Below, in pieces: positions 25,206 through 34,069 of a stretch of 64,000 nucleotides of DNA. The notes beneath the pieces are model-generated. The model was not told the origin of the DNA, did not search any database, and worked only from the letters and a program-made list of their open reading frames with translations. Numbering within the stretch: position 1 is the first letter of the stretch; the number at the start of each line of letters is the position of its first letter. Location: the NCBI GenBank assembly GCA_945870425.1, contig CAMBSD010000006.1:1-64000 (forward strand), given 5' to 3'. Origin of the DNA: Chitinophaga pinensis. GTDB lineage: Bacteria; Bacteroidota; Bacteroidia; UKL13-3. Both the position numbers and the translations under genes were made by a program.

Positions 25206-26344
25206 TAATTTTCTTTAAATGTGGTGATGGTCATGGTTTGGTTATGTAATTCGCATTTAGCATTTTTATTGAATGGAGAAATTTCTCCGTATGAATAAAA
25301 CCCACATAGAACAGCGCTTTCACCTAATACCTCTTTTACAGATTCAACCTCTTCTTCAACCATTTGCTTTAAAACAAGTTTTCTACCCACGCAACTAATC
25401 AAAATGGCCAAGTCAGGTGACCCACTATTTTTTTCAATTGTTTTTAATGCGGCTCCTTCTGCACCTTTGATTAGTCGATCAAAATTTGCTTTCATGAGTC
25501 TAACATAACTTCCTTCTGGAATATCTCCTGCAAAGGTTAATGACTGTGCTTCTTCATCTACAGCCAAAATGGTTCTAACAACAGGTATATCATCTGACTC
25601 AGTTCTAAGATTTAGCGGAAATAATAAACCCGATGCTGGAAGATCTGTTGCATGCTCGCCAAGAAATGATTTATATAGTTGAAGGGCCGGCTGTCTATCT
25701 AATTCAAATAACACATTATTCTTTGATTTGGTTACCAGTCTTTCAATACCAAAACTATCCCAACCACCAAGTGAACCATAGGATATTTCAAGTTTTTCAC
25801 CATAAAAGCCAATGGCATTAATAATATTTTCACTTGATTTGTTACCACTACCAATTACATATGTTTCTTTGAAATCGGCACCATCTCCGGCTAAGCCACC
25901 AGTAACTTTAATGTTGTCTGGAAGATTTTCTCTAAAACCTTTTACCAGTTCAGACCCATTTACACCAAGGCCATCTGATAAAACAAAAACATGTTTGAGC
26001 CCATCTTTTGGCAGGATATCTGCCAGTTCTTTCGCTTTTAAATAACTCTCTTCTGACGAATTTATTGAGACATATTTTGAAATCAATTGGCTACTCTCAA
26101 ACTCAACAGCAGTTGCAACCATGCTATCATCATTAACAGTAGTTCCAGTTATTTCACCCGATGTAGAACATCCAATAAGAATAGCTTTTGGGTACTTGAT
26201 TTTAATAAAAGCAAAATTACTTTCATCTTTAATCAGCTTTGTTGCTCCAAAAATGAGGACCAATTGCGTAGTGTCTGAATTTGCCTTGCTTGAGATTTCA
26301 ACCCAACCATTTTTCGCGGTGAATTTTAATTGAGAAATTTTCAA
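25205..26344 (-). CDS. FIST domain sensory protein
   Basis: A 379-residue soluble protein with both halves of the FIST module. FIST-N covers about residues 28-215, with ILIGCSTSGEI and HVFVLSDGLGVNGSELVKG. FIST-C covers about 220-365 and ends in CGFYSYGEISPF followed by CELHNQTMTITTF. FIST proteins are ligand sensors. One branch (NosP) is a haem protein that detects nitric oxide and is encoded next to a histidine kinase, the same arrangement as here. Whether this copy binds haem cannot be read from sequence. It is the first gene of the signalling operon: its stop TAA shares a base with the propeller-kinase ATG. The promoter must lie in the 49 bases shared with the divergent phosphatase. Confidence 0.9.
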   Translation of the reverse strand: MKISQLKFTAKNGWVEISSKANSDTTQLVLIFGATKLIKDESNFAFIKIKYPKAILIGCSTSGEITGTTVNDDSMVATAVEFESSQLISKYVSINSSEESYLKAKELADILPKDGLKHVFVLSDGLGVNGSELVKGFRENLPDNIKVTGGLAGDGADFKETYVIGSGNKSSENIINAIGFYGEKLEISYGSLGGWDSFGIERLVTKSKNNVLFELDRQPALQLYKSFLGEHATDLPASGLLFPLNLRTESDDIPVVRTILAVDEEAQSLTFAGDIPEGSYVRLMKANFDRLIKGAEGAALKTIEKNSGSPDLAILISCVGRKLVLKQMVEEEVESVKEVLGESAVLCGFYSYGEISPFNKNAKCELHNQTMTITTFKEN

Positions 26345-26393
26345 ATGAGTAGTATTTATGTATGCAAAATAATATCTTGCTCGTAAGAAAAAA
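26345..26393. promoter_or_regulatory. short divergent promoter region
   Basis: Only 49 bases separate the FIST start and the phosphatase start, so the two promoters must overlap or sit back to back. AT-rich TATTTTGC-like (minus) and TATCTTG-like (plus) stretches are loose matches to the -7 consensus; neither is exact. Confidence 0.3.
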
Positions 26394-27011
26394 ATGAAAA
26401 AATATAAATTAATCTATATAGTTAGACATGGCGAGACAGAATTTAACAAATTAGGGATAGTTCAGGGGAGTGGTGTCGATACGGATTTAAATGAAACTGG
26501 ACTCTTTCAGGCGAAGCAATTCTTTGATAATTACCAAAATATAGATTTTGATAAAATTTATATCTCAGCCCTTAAACGAACCAAGCAAAGCATTCAATCT
26601 TTTATTGATAAGGGAATTCATTATAAAATCTTGCCTGAATTAAATGAAATTAGTTGGGGCGAGTTTGAAGGTAAAGTGCAAGATTTTAAAGAACGTGAGT
26701 TTTATCAAAAAGCAGTAAGCGCTTGGAATAACGGAAATTATGATGTATCCGTGGCTCAAGGCGAAACCCCCAACCAACTCCAGGCCCGCCAAAGGATTGC
26801 CGTTCAAAAAATATTGGCAGCAAGTGAGGAAAAAACCGTTTTAGTTTGTATGCATGGTCGTGCTTTAAAAAGCATGGTATGCTTACTATTAAATCAGCCA
26901 TTGAGTATGATGGATGAATACCAACATACCAATTTAGGTTTATATCTATTTGCCCATGATGGAGAGAAATTTGAGCTGATTAAGAGAAATGATATTGAAC
27001 ATTTGCACTAA
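26394..27011 (+). CDS. histidine phosphatase (phosphoglycerate mutase-like)
   Basis: A 205-residue cytoplasmic enzyme of the branch-1 histidine phosphatase superfamily. It has the catalytic RHGET motif (VRHGETEFNKLGIVQG, about residues 11-26), an SALKRTKQS segment with the second Arg, the acid ELNEISWGEFEG and the second catalytic His in VCMHGRAL (about 150). Substrate is not specified; relatives include phosphoglycerate mutase and small-molecule phosphatases. It is followed after 12 bases by the prolyl oligopeptidase gene, probably in one transcript, and is divergent from the FIST operon. Confidence 0.9.
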   Translation: MKKYKLIYIVRHGETEFNKLGIVQGSGVDTDLNETGLFQAKQFFDNYQNIDFDKIYISALKRTKQSIQSFIDKGIHYKILPELNEISWGEFEGKVQDFKEREFYQKAVSAWNNGNYDVSVAQGETPNQLQARQRIAVQKILAASEEKTVLVCMHGRALKSMVCLLLNQPLSMMDEYQHTNLGLYLFAHDGEKFELIKRNDIEHLH

Positions 27012-27023
27012 AATTAATTTACC

Positions 27024-29150
27024 ATGAAAAAACTAATAATCCCCATTCTTGTAGCTAGCATGTTTGCTTGTGGCGAGAAAAAAACAGAAAGAAAAGAACT
27101 TACCATGCTTCCTTATCCAAAAACAAAAACAGTAGATCAAGCAGATGATTACCATGGTCACAAAGTGTCAGATCCTTATCGATGGCTCGAAAATGATACA
27201 GCGGCCGAGGTAAAATCTTGGGTGGAAGAAGAAAACAATGTGACCCAGAATTATTTGAAACAAATTCCTTTCAGAGAAAAAATTAAAAATCGCTTAACGG
27301 AGATTTGGAATTATCCAAAATACTCTGCTCCTTTTAGCGAAGGCGAATACATCTTCTTTTTCAAAAATGATGGACTTCAAAACCAAAGTATTTTGTATTA
27401 CCAAAAAGGAGAAAAAGGTACACCTGAAGTTTTCTTGGATCCAAATAAATTGAGTGAAGATGGCACTGCTTCTCTAGCAAGTTTCACAATCAGTAAAGAC
27501 CATAAATATGCAGCCATAGGCATTGCCCAAAGTGGAAGTGATTGGAACGAAATATTTTTAATGGACGTGGCTAGTAAACAAAAAATGTTAGACAATATTA
27601 AGTGGGTGAAATTTGGAGGTGCTACTTGGTACAAAAATGGATTTTACTATTGCCGATACGATGAGCCTAGCAAAGGAAAAGAGTTTAGCAACCAAAATGA
27701 ATACCAGAAAATTTTCTACCACGAATTGGGCAAAGAACAAAAGGATGATAAGTTGGTGTATGAAGATAAAAAACACCCATTGCGTTATTTTGGACCACAA
27801 GTGTCAGAAGATGAAAAGTACTTATTTATTAGTGTGAGCGAAGGAACAAGTGGTAGCGAAATTTGGTTTAAGGATTTATTTGCAAACGATAAAGACTTTA
27901 AATTGTTAGCACCCGGATTTGCCAATAATTACAGTGTGATAGATAATATAGGTGATAAAATTTTAATGGTTACAGATTTGAATGCACCCAAATACAGATT
28001 GGTAGAAGTGGATAGTAAAAACCCAAATCAAAGCAATTGGAAAGATGTGATTGCAGAGCAAAAAGATTTGCTTGAAAACGTAGGAAAAGGTGGCGGAAAA
28101 TTATATGCCACTTACCTAAAAGATGCTTCTTCAAAAGTGTTTCAATACAGCTATGATGGTAAAATGGAACATGAAATTACTTTGCCATCTATAGGTACAG
28201 CAAGTGGTTTTGGTGGCAAAAAATTAGATAAAGAATTTTATTACTCATTTACCTCGTTTACCACCCCAGGAGCTATTTATAAATATGATATTGGAAGTGG
28301 TGAAAGCAAGCTTTTCCGTCAAAGCGAAGTGAAGTTTAATCCTGATGAATTTGAAACCAAACAAGTATTTTATCCAAGCAAAGATGGAACCAAAGTACCT
28401 ATGTTTATTATACATAAGAAAGGTATTAAATTGGATGGTAACAACCCTACCATGCTCTATGCTTATGGAGGATTCAATATTAGTTTAACACCCTCATTTA
28501 GTATTAGTCGCATCATGTTTTTAGAGCAAGGTGGTGTGTATGCATTGGCTAATTTGCGTGGAGGTGGAGAGTATGGAGAAGAGTGGCACAAGGCAGGTAT
28601 GTTGGATAAAAAACAAAATGTGTTTGATGATTTTATTGCTGCTGCCGAATACTTGATAAGCGAAAAATATACCTCTAGCCAAAAGCTAGGAATTATGGGT
28701 GGTTCTAATGGTGGTTTATTGATTGGTGCATGTATGACACAACGACCAGATTTGTATAAAGTCGCCATACCTCAAGTAGGTGTTTTAGATATGTTGCGTT
28801 ACCATAAATTTACTGTTGGTTGGGGTTGGGCTGTTGAATACGGAAGTAGTGATGATGCCAAACAATTTGATTATTTGATAAAGTATTCACCATTACATAA
28901 TGTAAAAGACAGCGTTTCTTATCCTGCTACTTTGGTATGCACTGCCGACCATGACGATAGGGTTGTGCCAGCACACTCGTTTAAGTTTTTGGCCACTTTG
29001 CAAGCCAAGCATAAAGGCTCAAATCCTGTTCTTGGTCGCATAGATAGTAAGGCTGGACACGGAGCCGGAAAGCCTACTGCTAAACAAATTGAAGAAGCCG
29101 CTGATGTGTGGAGCTTTGCCTTATGGAACTTAGGTGCTGATGTAAAATAA
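27024..29150 (+). CDS. prolyl oligopeptidase family (S9A) lipoprotein
   Basis: A 708-residue serine peptidase that cuts short peptides after proline. It has a short lipoprotein signal (ASMFAC, Cys about residue 16), an N-terminal seven-bladed propeller (about 75-425) that begins YHGHKVSDPYRWLEN, and an alpha/beta-hydrolase domain. Catalytic residues are visible: nucleophile in GGSNGG (Ser561), the acid in DHDDRVVP (644 region) and His679 in AGHGAG. Length matches the prolyl endopeptidase family. Membrane anchoring by lipid is common for the Bacteroidota forms. Located 12 bases after the phosphatase gene. Confidence 0.95.
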   Translation: MKKLIIPILVASMFACGEKKTERKELTMLPYPKTKTVDQADDYHGHKVSDPYRWLENDTAAEVKSWVEEENNVTQNYLKQIPFREKIKNRLTEIWNYPKYSAPFSEGEYIFFFKNDGLQNQSILYYQKGEKGTPEVFLDPNKLSEDGTASLASFTISKDHKYAAIGIAQSGSDWNEIFLMDVASKQKMLDNIKWVKFGGATWYKNGFYYCRYDEPSKGKEFSNQNEYQKIFYHELGKEQKDDKLVYEDKKHPLRYFGPQVSEDEKYLFISVSEGTSGSEIWFKDLFANDKDFKLLAPGFANNYSVIDNIGDKILMVTDLNAPKYRLVEVDSKNPNQSNWKDVIAEQKDLLENVGKGGGKLYATYLKDASSKVFQYSYDGKMEHEITLPSIGTASGFGGKKLDKEFYYSFTSFTTPGAIYKYDIGSGESKLFRQSEVKFNPDEFETKQVFYPSKDGTKVPMFIIHKKGIKLDGNNPTMLYAYGGFNISLTPSFSISRIMFLEQGGVYALANLRGGGEYGEEWHKAGMLDKKQNVFDDFIAAAEYLISEKYTSSQKLGIMGGSNGGLLIGACMTQRPDLYKVAIPQVGVLDMLRYHKFTVGWGWAVEYGSSDDAKQFDYLIKYSPLHNVKDSVSYPATLVCTADHDDRVVPAHSFKFLATLQAKHKGSNPVLGRIDSKAGHGAGKPTAKQIEEAADVWSFALWNLGADVK

Positions 29151-29263
29151 GATTATGGATTTTTTGATTTTATATAAAGAGAGTTAATTGATTGTTGAGC
29201 CCAGATCAAACATCTATTTGCTTGATTTATCATTTATAATATTTCATATTTTTTGTGTTCAAA

Positions 29264-29998
29264 ATGGACAAAAAGGTCAATGGAATAATTTTAACTAAAC
29301 AATTATTTTTAATGCTAACTGGAATATATAATTATTTATCAGCTTTTGTGGTTTCTGTAGTACTCTGTGCATTACAATCTTGTCATACTAGCGGAGGTTG
29401 TGAAATGAATTATTCAAATGCTAAAAGTTTGGGCAATATTAGCTTCACAAAAGAAAGCGAAAAGTGGTTGCCTGAAATGGGTTTGGATTCCATATTATTT
29501 GCTAATAGCAATGGAGCAAAATTCTTTTTTACAATTAATCGTTATAAGGATAATAATAATGAATACGAATTATATTTAAATCAAGATTTGAGCGGTGGAT
29601 CATGTGTTACAAGAGATTACAACTACGTTTTAGGTAGTATTCATAATTACAGACTTATCAATAGCCAAGTTCCTTTTTATATTAATATGGATAGAATGTT
29701 GAATCTTATTGAGCGAGCTTGCAGCGATACAATTACACTAAAGGATATTATAAACCTTTCTGATAAAATTAATATTAGGATTGGTTCAAATTATTGTGAA
29801 TTTGTTTTAAAAGACAGTTCAACATATAAAAAGAATGATATCATTATTTTAGATTCTTTATATCATCAGGTATATGAAGTTCCAAGTTTGCGACAGGGAT
29901 ATGAACAGGTTGTTAAAGCATACTATTTTCAATCAGGAAAAGGTTTAATTGGTTTTAAGTTTTCAAACAATGAAATATGGGCAAGAAAAGCATATTAA
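29264..29998 (+). CDS. putative lipoprotein, paralogue A of three
   Basis: A 244-residue protein with a long hydrophobic N-terminus ending in the lipobox-like ALQSC. It contains DSILFANSNGAKFFF, then an NxxxC pattern (GGSCVTRDYNYVLGSI), and ends KGLIGFKFSNNEIW. The same ordered pattern (D-S/T-I/A-x-F/Y-x-x-S-N/D-N/K-G, then a Cys, then paired Tyr, then GL-x(4)-F-x-N-x-x-W) recurs in the next gene and in part in the gene at 33401. I know no function for the family. ATG at 29264 is chosen over the upstream GTG (29255); an internal Met further on could also start the signal peptide. Confidence 0.65.
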   Translation: MDKKVNGIILTKQLFLMLTGIYNYLSAFVVSVVLCALQSCHTSGGCEMNYSNAKSLGNISFTKESEKWLPEMGLDSILFANSNGAKFFFTINRYKDNNNEYELYLNQDLSGGSCVTRDYNYVLGSIHNYRLINSQVPFYINMDRMLNLIERACSDTITLKDIINLSDKINIRIGSNYCEFVLKDSSTYKKNDIIILDSLYHQVYEVPSLRQGYEQVVKAYYFQSGKGLIGFKFSNNEIWARKAY

Positions 29999-30630
29999 TT
30001 CTAATGTTATTTGTACTACTTTTTGTAACATGTGAATGTCCTAAAAAAGTTGATTCCTATCAGGGCATAAGTGCGAGCCAAAAAGAATGGTTTTCGCAAG
30101 GTCCGCGTCAGGATACTGCATTGTATATGCTTTCTGACAATGGACTCACAGACGTAATTCATTATTCTCTTGACAACTTTATAAATGGAAACAATCAATT
30201 AAGTTCAAAAGAAGGAAAATGCCCAACATATCAAGGATATGAAAGTTATGCAGTAAATTATCATTCTTTATTATCTGGTTCAAGTTGGCGTTTTCAATTA
30301 AGTACTCAATCTGGTTCAAATGAGTTCAGTGGGTCGTTTGTTTTGAATAGTGGGAATTATTCTTCTTGTTACTTTACTTTAAGCCTTGATAGTTTAAAAT
30401 TAGTTAAGAAACTATATTATTATCCGAATAAAATTGATCAAAGAGAAGGACTAATTTATGTAGGCGATTCAATATTAAATAATAAAATGTATCATGATAT
30501 TTATAGAATGGATTTGGCTCTTACTAGTAATGCAAATCCTTTGGAAATAAGAAAATTCGTGTTATCAAAAAAGAATGGATTGTTGGCATACCAAACATTT
30601 AATAATGTTAATTGGATGTTTTCAAATTAG
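29977..30630 (+). CDS. putative lipoprotein, paralogue B of three
   Basis: A 217-residue protein with a short lipoprotein signal (LFVTC, Cys about residue 19). It shares with the previous gene the order D-T-A-L-Y-x-L-S-D-N-G, a central Cys (EGKCPTYQGYESYAVNYHSL) and a closing KNGLLAYQTFNNVNW. It overlaps the previous gene by 22 bases, so it is translationally coupled and likely arose by tandem duplication. Function unknown; presumed envelope protein. The divergence is high, so this pairing rests on motif order rather than on strong identity. Confidence 0.7.
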   Translation: MGKKSILILMLFVLLFVTCECPKKVDSYQGISASQKEWFSQGPRQDTALYMLSDNGLTDVIHYSLDNFINGNNQLSSKEGKCPTYQGYESYAVNYHSLLSGSSWRFQLSTQSGSNEFSGSFVLNSGNYSSCYFTLSLDSLKLVKKLYYYPNKIDQREGLIYVGDSILNNKMYHDIYRMDLALTSNANPLEIRKFVLSKKNGLLAYQTFNNVNWMFSN

Positions 30631-30712
30631 TTATTATATTGAAAGTTAACTCAAATTGCAATTAGACTTTCTTTCAAAATTATCTTATTCTTGCTTTGTA
30701 AAAATTTAAACC

Positions 30713-31981
30713 ATGTCGCTAACTACATTCAAAAAATCTATATTTCTATTATCATTATGCTTAACAGGCTTTGGCCTTTCAGCCCAGAAAACAACCACCA
30801 TCATTACAGGTGCTACCATACATGTGGGTAATGGAGAAATTTATGAAAATGGCGTAGTGGTGCTTAGCAATGGAAAAATTGAGATGGTAGGTAAAACCTT
30901 AAATACCTTATATAAAAATGCCAAAACCATTGATGCCAGAGGAAAACATGTATATCCAGGTTTGATAGGCATGAATACCATTGTAGGTTTGAATGAAATT
31001 GATGCGGCTCGTGCCACAAGAGATTTTAACGAGCAAGGGTCTATCAACCCCAATGTGCGTGCACTCATTGCTTATAACACAGATTCTAAAATCATACCTA
31101 CCTTAGTTTTTAATGGTATTCTTTTTACTCAAGTAGTTCCACAAGGTGGACTTATTAGTGGTACATCTAGCCTAATGAAAACACAAGGTTGGAATTGGGA
31201 AGATGCCGCATATAAGAAAGATGATGGTGTGCATATCAATTGGCCTGAGTTCAATCCTTACGGGAATGCCGAAGAACAAAAAGCACATATTGAAAAGGAG
31301 ATGCAACAGCTCTCAGATATTTTTGAACAAGCAGAGCAATACAGCAAATTACAAAAGCCTGAAACCTTCAATGCACGTTTGAATGCAATGAAACTGCTAT
31401 TCAGTTCTCAAGCCAAATTATACGTACATGTGAATTCGGCCAAAGGAATTATCACTGCTATTAATTTTATAAAGAAATACCCTACAATTAAAGTGGTTCT
31501 AGTGGATGCAGCAGATGCCTATTTGGTAACAGACATCATCAAAGAAAATAATATTTCTGTTGTGTTAACCAATATCCATCGTTTGCCTCAGCGCAGTGCT
31601 GAAGATGTTGACCAACCTTATAAAACTGCTGCACAATTAATGAAAGCAGGTATACTAGTAGCCATTAGCAGAAGTGGAAGTTGGGAAGCCCGTAATTTGG
31701 CATTTAATGCAGGTACTACTGCTAGCTATGGTTTAAACAAAGAAGAAGCCCTTGCTACCATCACTTTAAACGCTGCTAAAATAATTGGCGTAGATGCCCA
31801 AATGGGTAGTATTGAAAAAGGAAAAGATGCAAGCATTATGATTTGCAGTGGGGATGTATTAGACATGAGAACCAATACCATCGAGCAAGCTTTTATCATG
31901 GGTGAAGATTTGGATTTGAGCAGTCAACAAAAAGCGCTTGCCGATAAATATTTGAAAAAATTAGGCTTGAAAGTGGATTAG
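30713..31981 (+). CDS. amidohydrolase-like protein lacking the HxH metal motif
   Basis: A 422-residue secreted protein (signal peptide to LSAQ, about residue 25) with the imidazolonepropionase-like amidohydrolase layout. A small beta domain with ITGATIHVGNGEIYENGVVV comes first, then the barrel, then the closing GSIEKGKDASIMI. The strand-1 motif normally reads PGxIDxHxH. Here it reads YPGLIGMNTIVG, so both metal His are replaced (Asn88, Ile90). The late catalytic Asp position reads ISRSGSWEARN instead of a D-S/T form. The metal site is probably absent, so catalysis is doubtful. Such degenerate members often sit beside intact ones, but none is adjacent here. The next gene begins 17 bases later. 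Confidence 0.8.
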   Translation: MSLTTFKKSIFLLSLCLTGFGLSAQKTTTIITGATIHVGNGEIYENGVVVLSNGKIEMVGKTLNTLYKNAKTIDARGKHVYPGLIGMNTIVGLNEIDAARATRDFNEQGSINPNVRALIAYNTDSKIIPTLVFNGILFTQVVPQGGLISGTSSLMKTQGWNWEDAAYKKDDGVHINWPEFNPYGNAEEQKAHIEKEMQQLSDIFEQAEQYSKLQKPETFNARLNAMKLLFSSQAKLYVHVNSAKGIITAINFIKKYPTIKVVLVDAADAYLVTDIIKENNISVVLTNIHRLPQRSAEDVDQPYKTAAQLMKAGILVAISRSGSWEARNLAFNAGTTASYGLNKEEALATITLNAAKIIGVDAQMGSIEKGKDASIMICSGDVLDMRTNTIEQAFIMGEDLDLSSQQKALADKYLKKLGLKVD

Positions 31982-31998
31982 TAAAACACACAACATTT

Positions 31999-33348
31999 AT
32001 GAAACCCAACAAAATCCTGATACTACTTCTTTTATGTTTCACCTTTTTTTGTAGCCAATCATACGCTCAGCGCGACTTGGTAATAGCAAGGTCTAACAAG
32101 GCTTTTGAATGGTTTCAGCAAGAAAAATTCGATTCGGTTTACTCTCTTTTTGATGCTGAGATGAAACGGAAATTAGATGTTTCAAAAATTGAAGGAGCAT
32201 GGCAACAATTTGTGATGATGTATGGCAATGTCAACAGTTCTGATGAGTTGAGGGTTGAAGAAGTAAAATCTCATTTTGTTACAAAACGTTCTGTCAAGCT
32301 TGAGAAAGGCAAGATAACCTTATCAGTTAATTTTGACTCCTTGGCTCAAATTGCGGGGCTTTTCATTAGTCCAGGAGAGATTCCATATACCCCTGCTGAA
32401 TATGTTAATGCTGAATTGTTTACCGAACTGCGCATTGAATATGGTGGCATCTTAGTTAGAAATTCAGGGCGATTAAGCATACCTAAATCAAAGACACCAA
32501 TGCCCGTTGTTATTATCGTTCCGGGTTCAGGTGGTATTGACAAAGACTGTTCTATTGGTCCAAACAAGATATACAAAGACCTGGCTTGGGGCCTTGCATC
32601 CAAAGGCATTGCGGCTTTTAGATACGATAAAAAAACACATCAGTATTTGAACAAATTACTCGAGGATGATTCTTTAGGTAAAGTACCCTTTACGGTTGAA
32701 AACGAATACTTGCAAGACCTTGAAGAAATCATCACGGCCATTGCTGCCCGTAAAGAAATCAATCCAAATCAAATCTATATCATAGGGCACAGCCAAGGTG
32801 GCTATTTGATTCCGATGTTCAATAAAAAATTTAAAAGCATTGCGGGTTTTATCTCTATGGCTGGTACACTTAGAGAAATCCCAAGCCTTGCCATTGAACA
32901 AATTGAGTATATCAATGGGTCTCAAAAGTTGGTTGCTAAAGACTCAATAGCTATGGCTGATTTAAAAGAGAAAATGCAAAACTCAACCCGTACTCGTATT
33001 CATTCTATGACATCAAATTCCCAAGTGATGGGGCCTTATACGCTTGATTATTGGAAATATTTAGCTTCATACAATCCAGAAGAATTGGCTTTAAAAATCA
33101 ATAAACCATTGTATGTTCTGCAAGGTGAAAGAGATTACCAAGTAAAAATGCTTGATTTTGACATTTGGAAAAAGACCATGCAAAACAAAAAGCACGTATC
33201 CTTCAAATCTTACCCTACCTTAAACCATTTGTTTATAGAAGGCAAGGGCCCTTCAACACCTAAGGAATACACCCAAGCAGGCAATATGTCTGAAGAGGTG
33301 ATAAATGATATTGTGAATTGGGTGAGAGTTCAAGCTGAAAGAAAGTAG
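31999..33348 (+). CDS. secreted alpha/beta hydrolase with DUF3887-like N-domain
   Basis: A 449-residue protein with a signal peptide (to SYAQ, about residue 24). A DUF3887-like domain (about residues 30-125, with FEWFQQEKFDSVYSLFDAEM) precedes an alpha/beta-hydrolase domain. The hydrolase has the oxyanion segment IVPGSGGIDKD, nucleophile elbow IGHSQGGYL (Ser265), the acid in LQGERDYQV and a His in LNHLF, so the triad looks complete. Substrate is unknown; esterase or peptidase activity is likely. It follows the amidohydrolase-like gene by 17 bases and is likely in the same operon. Confidence 0.85.
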   Translation: MKPNKILILLLLCFTFFCSQSYAQRDLVIARSNKAFEWFQQEKFDSVYSLFDAEMKRKLDVSKIEGAWQQFVMMYGNVNSSDELRVEEVKSHFVTKRSVKLEKGKITLSVNFDSLAQIAGLFISPGEIPYTPAEYVNAELFTELRIEYGGILVRNSGRLSIPKSKTPMPVVIIVPGSGGIDKDCSIGPNKIYKDLAWGLASKGIAAFRYDKKTHQYLNKLLEDDSLGKVPFTVENEYLQDLEEIITAIAARKEINPNQIYIIGHSQGGYLIPMFNKKFKSIAGFISMAGTLREIPSLAIEQIEYINGSQKLVAKDSIAMADLKEKMQNSTRTRIHSMTSNSQVMGPYTLDYWKYLASYNPEELALKINKPLYVLQGERDYQVKMLDFDIWKKTMQNKKHVSFKSYPTLNHLFIEGKGPSTPKEYTQAGNMSEEVINDIVNWVRVQAERK

Positions 33349-33400
33349 AATGATAAGGAAGACGAATTATTTGATATATGTTTAGACTTAGTAATTTATT

Positions 33401-34003
33401 ATGAAGATAAAATATTCCATCTTGATTGGCCTATTCGTGTTATTATTATTCAGTTGCGAAAAACCAGACCCAAATGGCTGCCACAATGCAATTATCTTTT
33501 ACAAATATTTAACAGATGCAGCGCGAAACCAAACGCCTTATTTTACAAACCCATCTTTTGATACCATTAGTTTTGCCAGCAATAAAGGCGATACGGTAAT
33601 ATTTGTGAAAACAAAAACCGACAGCACCTGGTATAAGGAAGAAATAAACGGAAACCCTGCCTGCGATTGGGATAAAAACTACTACCAAGTACTACATAAC
33701 ACCTATGCCACTATTAAAGGTAGTGGAACTTTTGATGTGAGGCATAGTAAAAAAGACAGTAAATATTTAGATATTATTGAGTTTGATTTTAATAATACAA
33801 TATTTTTTATAGGTGATTATGAAATAAATGACACTAAACATCCTCAATACTTAGGAGATATAATTAAAAATCAAATTTCATATAAAAAGTCGATGTATTC
33901 AAATGATAACAGTGGTAAAGTTAGATGCTACTTGAACCAATCTTTTGGTATATACTACATAGAAGATAATACAAATAATATTATTTGGACATCAATAAAT
34001 TGA
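33401..34003 (+). CDS. putative lipoprotein, paralogue C of three
   Basis: A 200-residue protein with a lipoprotein signal (LLFSC, Cys about residue 19). It contains FDTISFASNKGDTVIF, then a Cys in NPACDWDKNYYQVLHNTY, matching in order the DSILFANSNGAKFFF and SCVTRDYNYVLGSIHNY parts of the gene at 29264. Its last 60 residues are much more Asn/Tyr/Ile-rich and AT-biased than the front. Function unknown. It ends 67 bases before the insertion sequence, so its own downstream region may have been altered by the insertion. Confidence 0.7.
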   Translation: MKIKYSILIGLFVLLLFSCEKPDPNGCHNAIIFYKYLTDAARNQTPYFTNPSFDTISFASNKGDTVIFVKTKTDSTWYKEEINGNPACDWDKNYYQVLHNTYATIKGSGTFDVRHSKKDSKYLDIIEFDFNNTIFFIGDYEINDTKHPQYLGDIIKNQISYKKSMYSNDNSGKVRCYLNQSFGIYYIEDNTNNIIWTSIN

Positions 34004-34010
34004 AACACAT

Positions 34011-34069
34011 GCTGGTGCGAGCGTCCGCTCGTTCTATTCTATGGCTCCCCGCTGGTTCGGATTTGCAAT
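34011..34069. repeat. REP-like palindromic repeat, left part
   Basis: Contains the perfect hairpin CGAGCG-TC-CGCTCG (34018-34031), then GCTGGTTCGGATTTGCAAT up to the insertion sequence. Read with the sequence after the element (35384-35405, TTTGCAAAACCGCACTAGC), it reconstitutes a palindrome around TTTGCAA. The insertion sequence therefore landed in the loop of this repeat. Confidence 0.55.
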
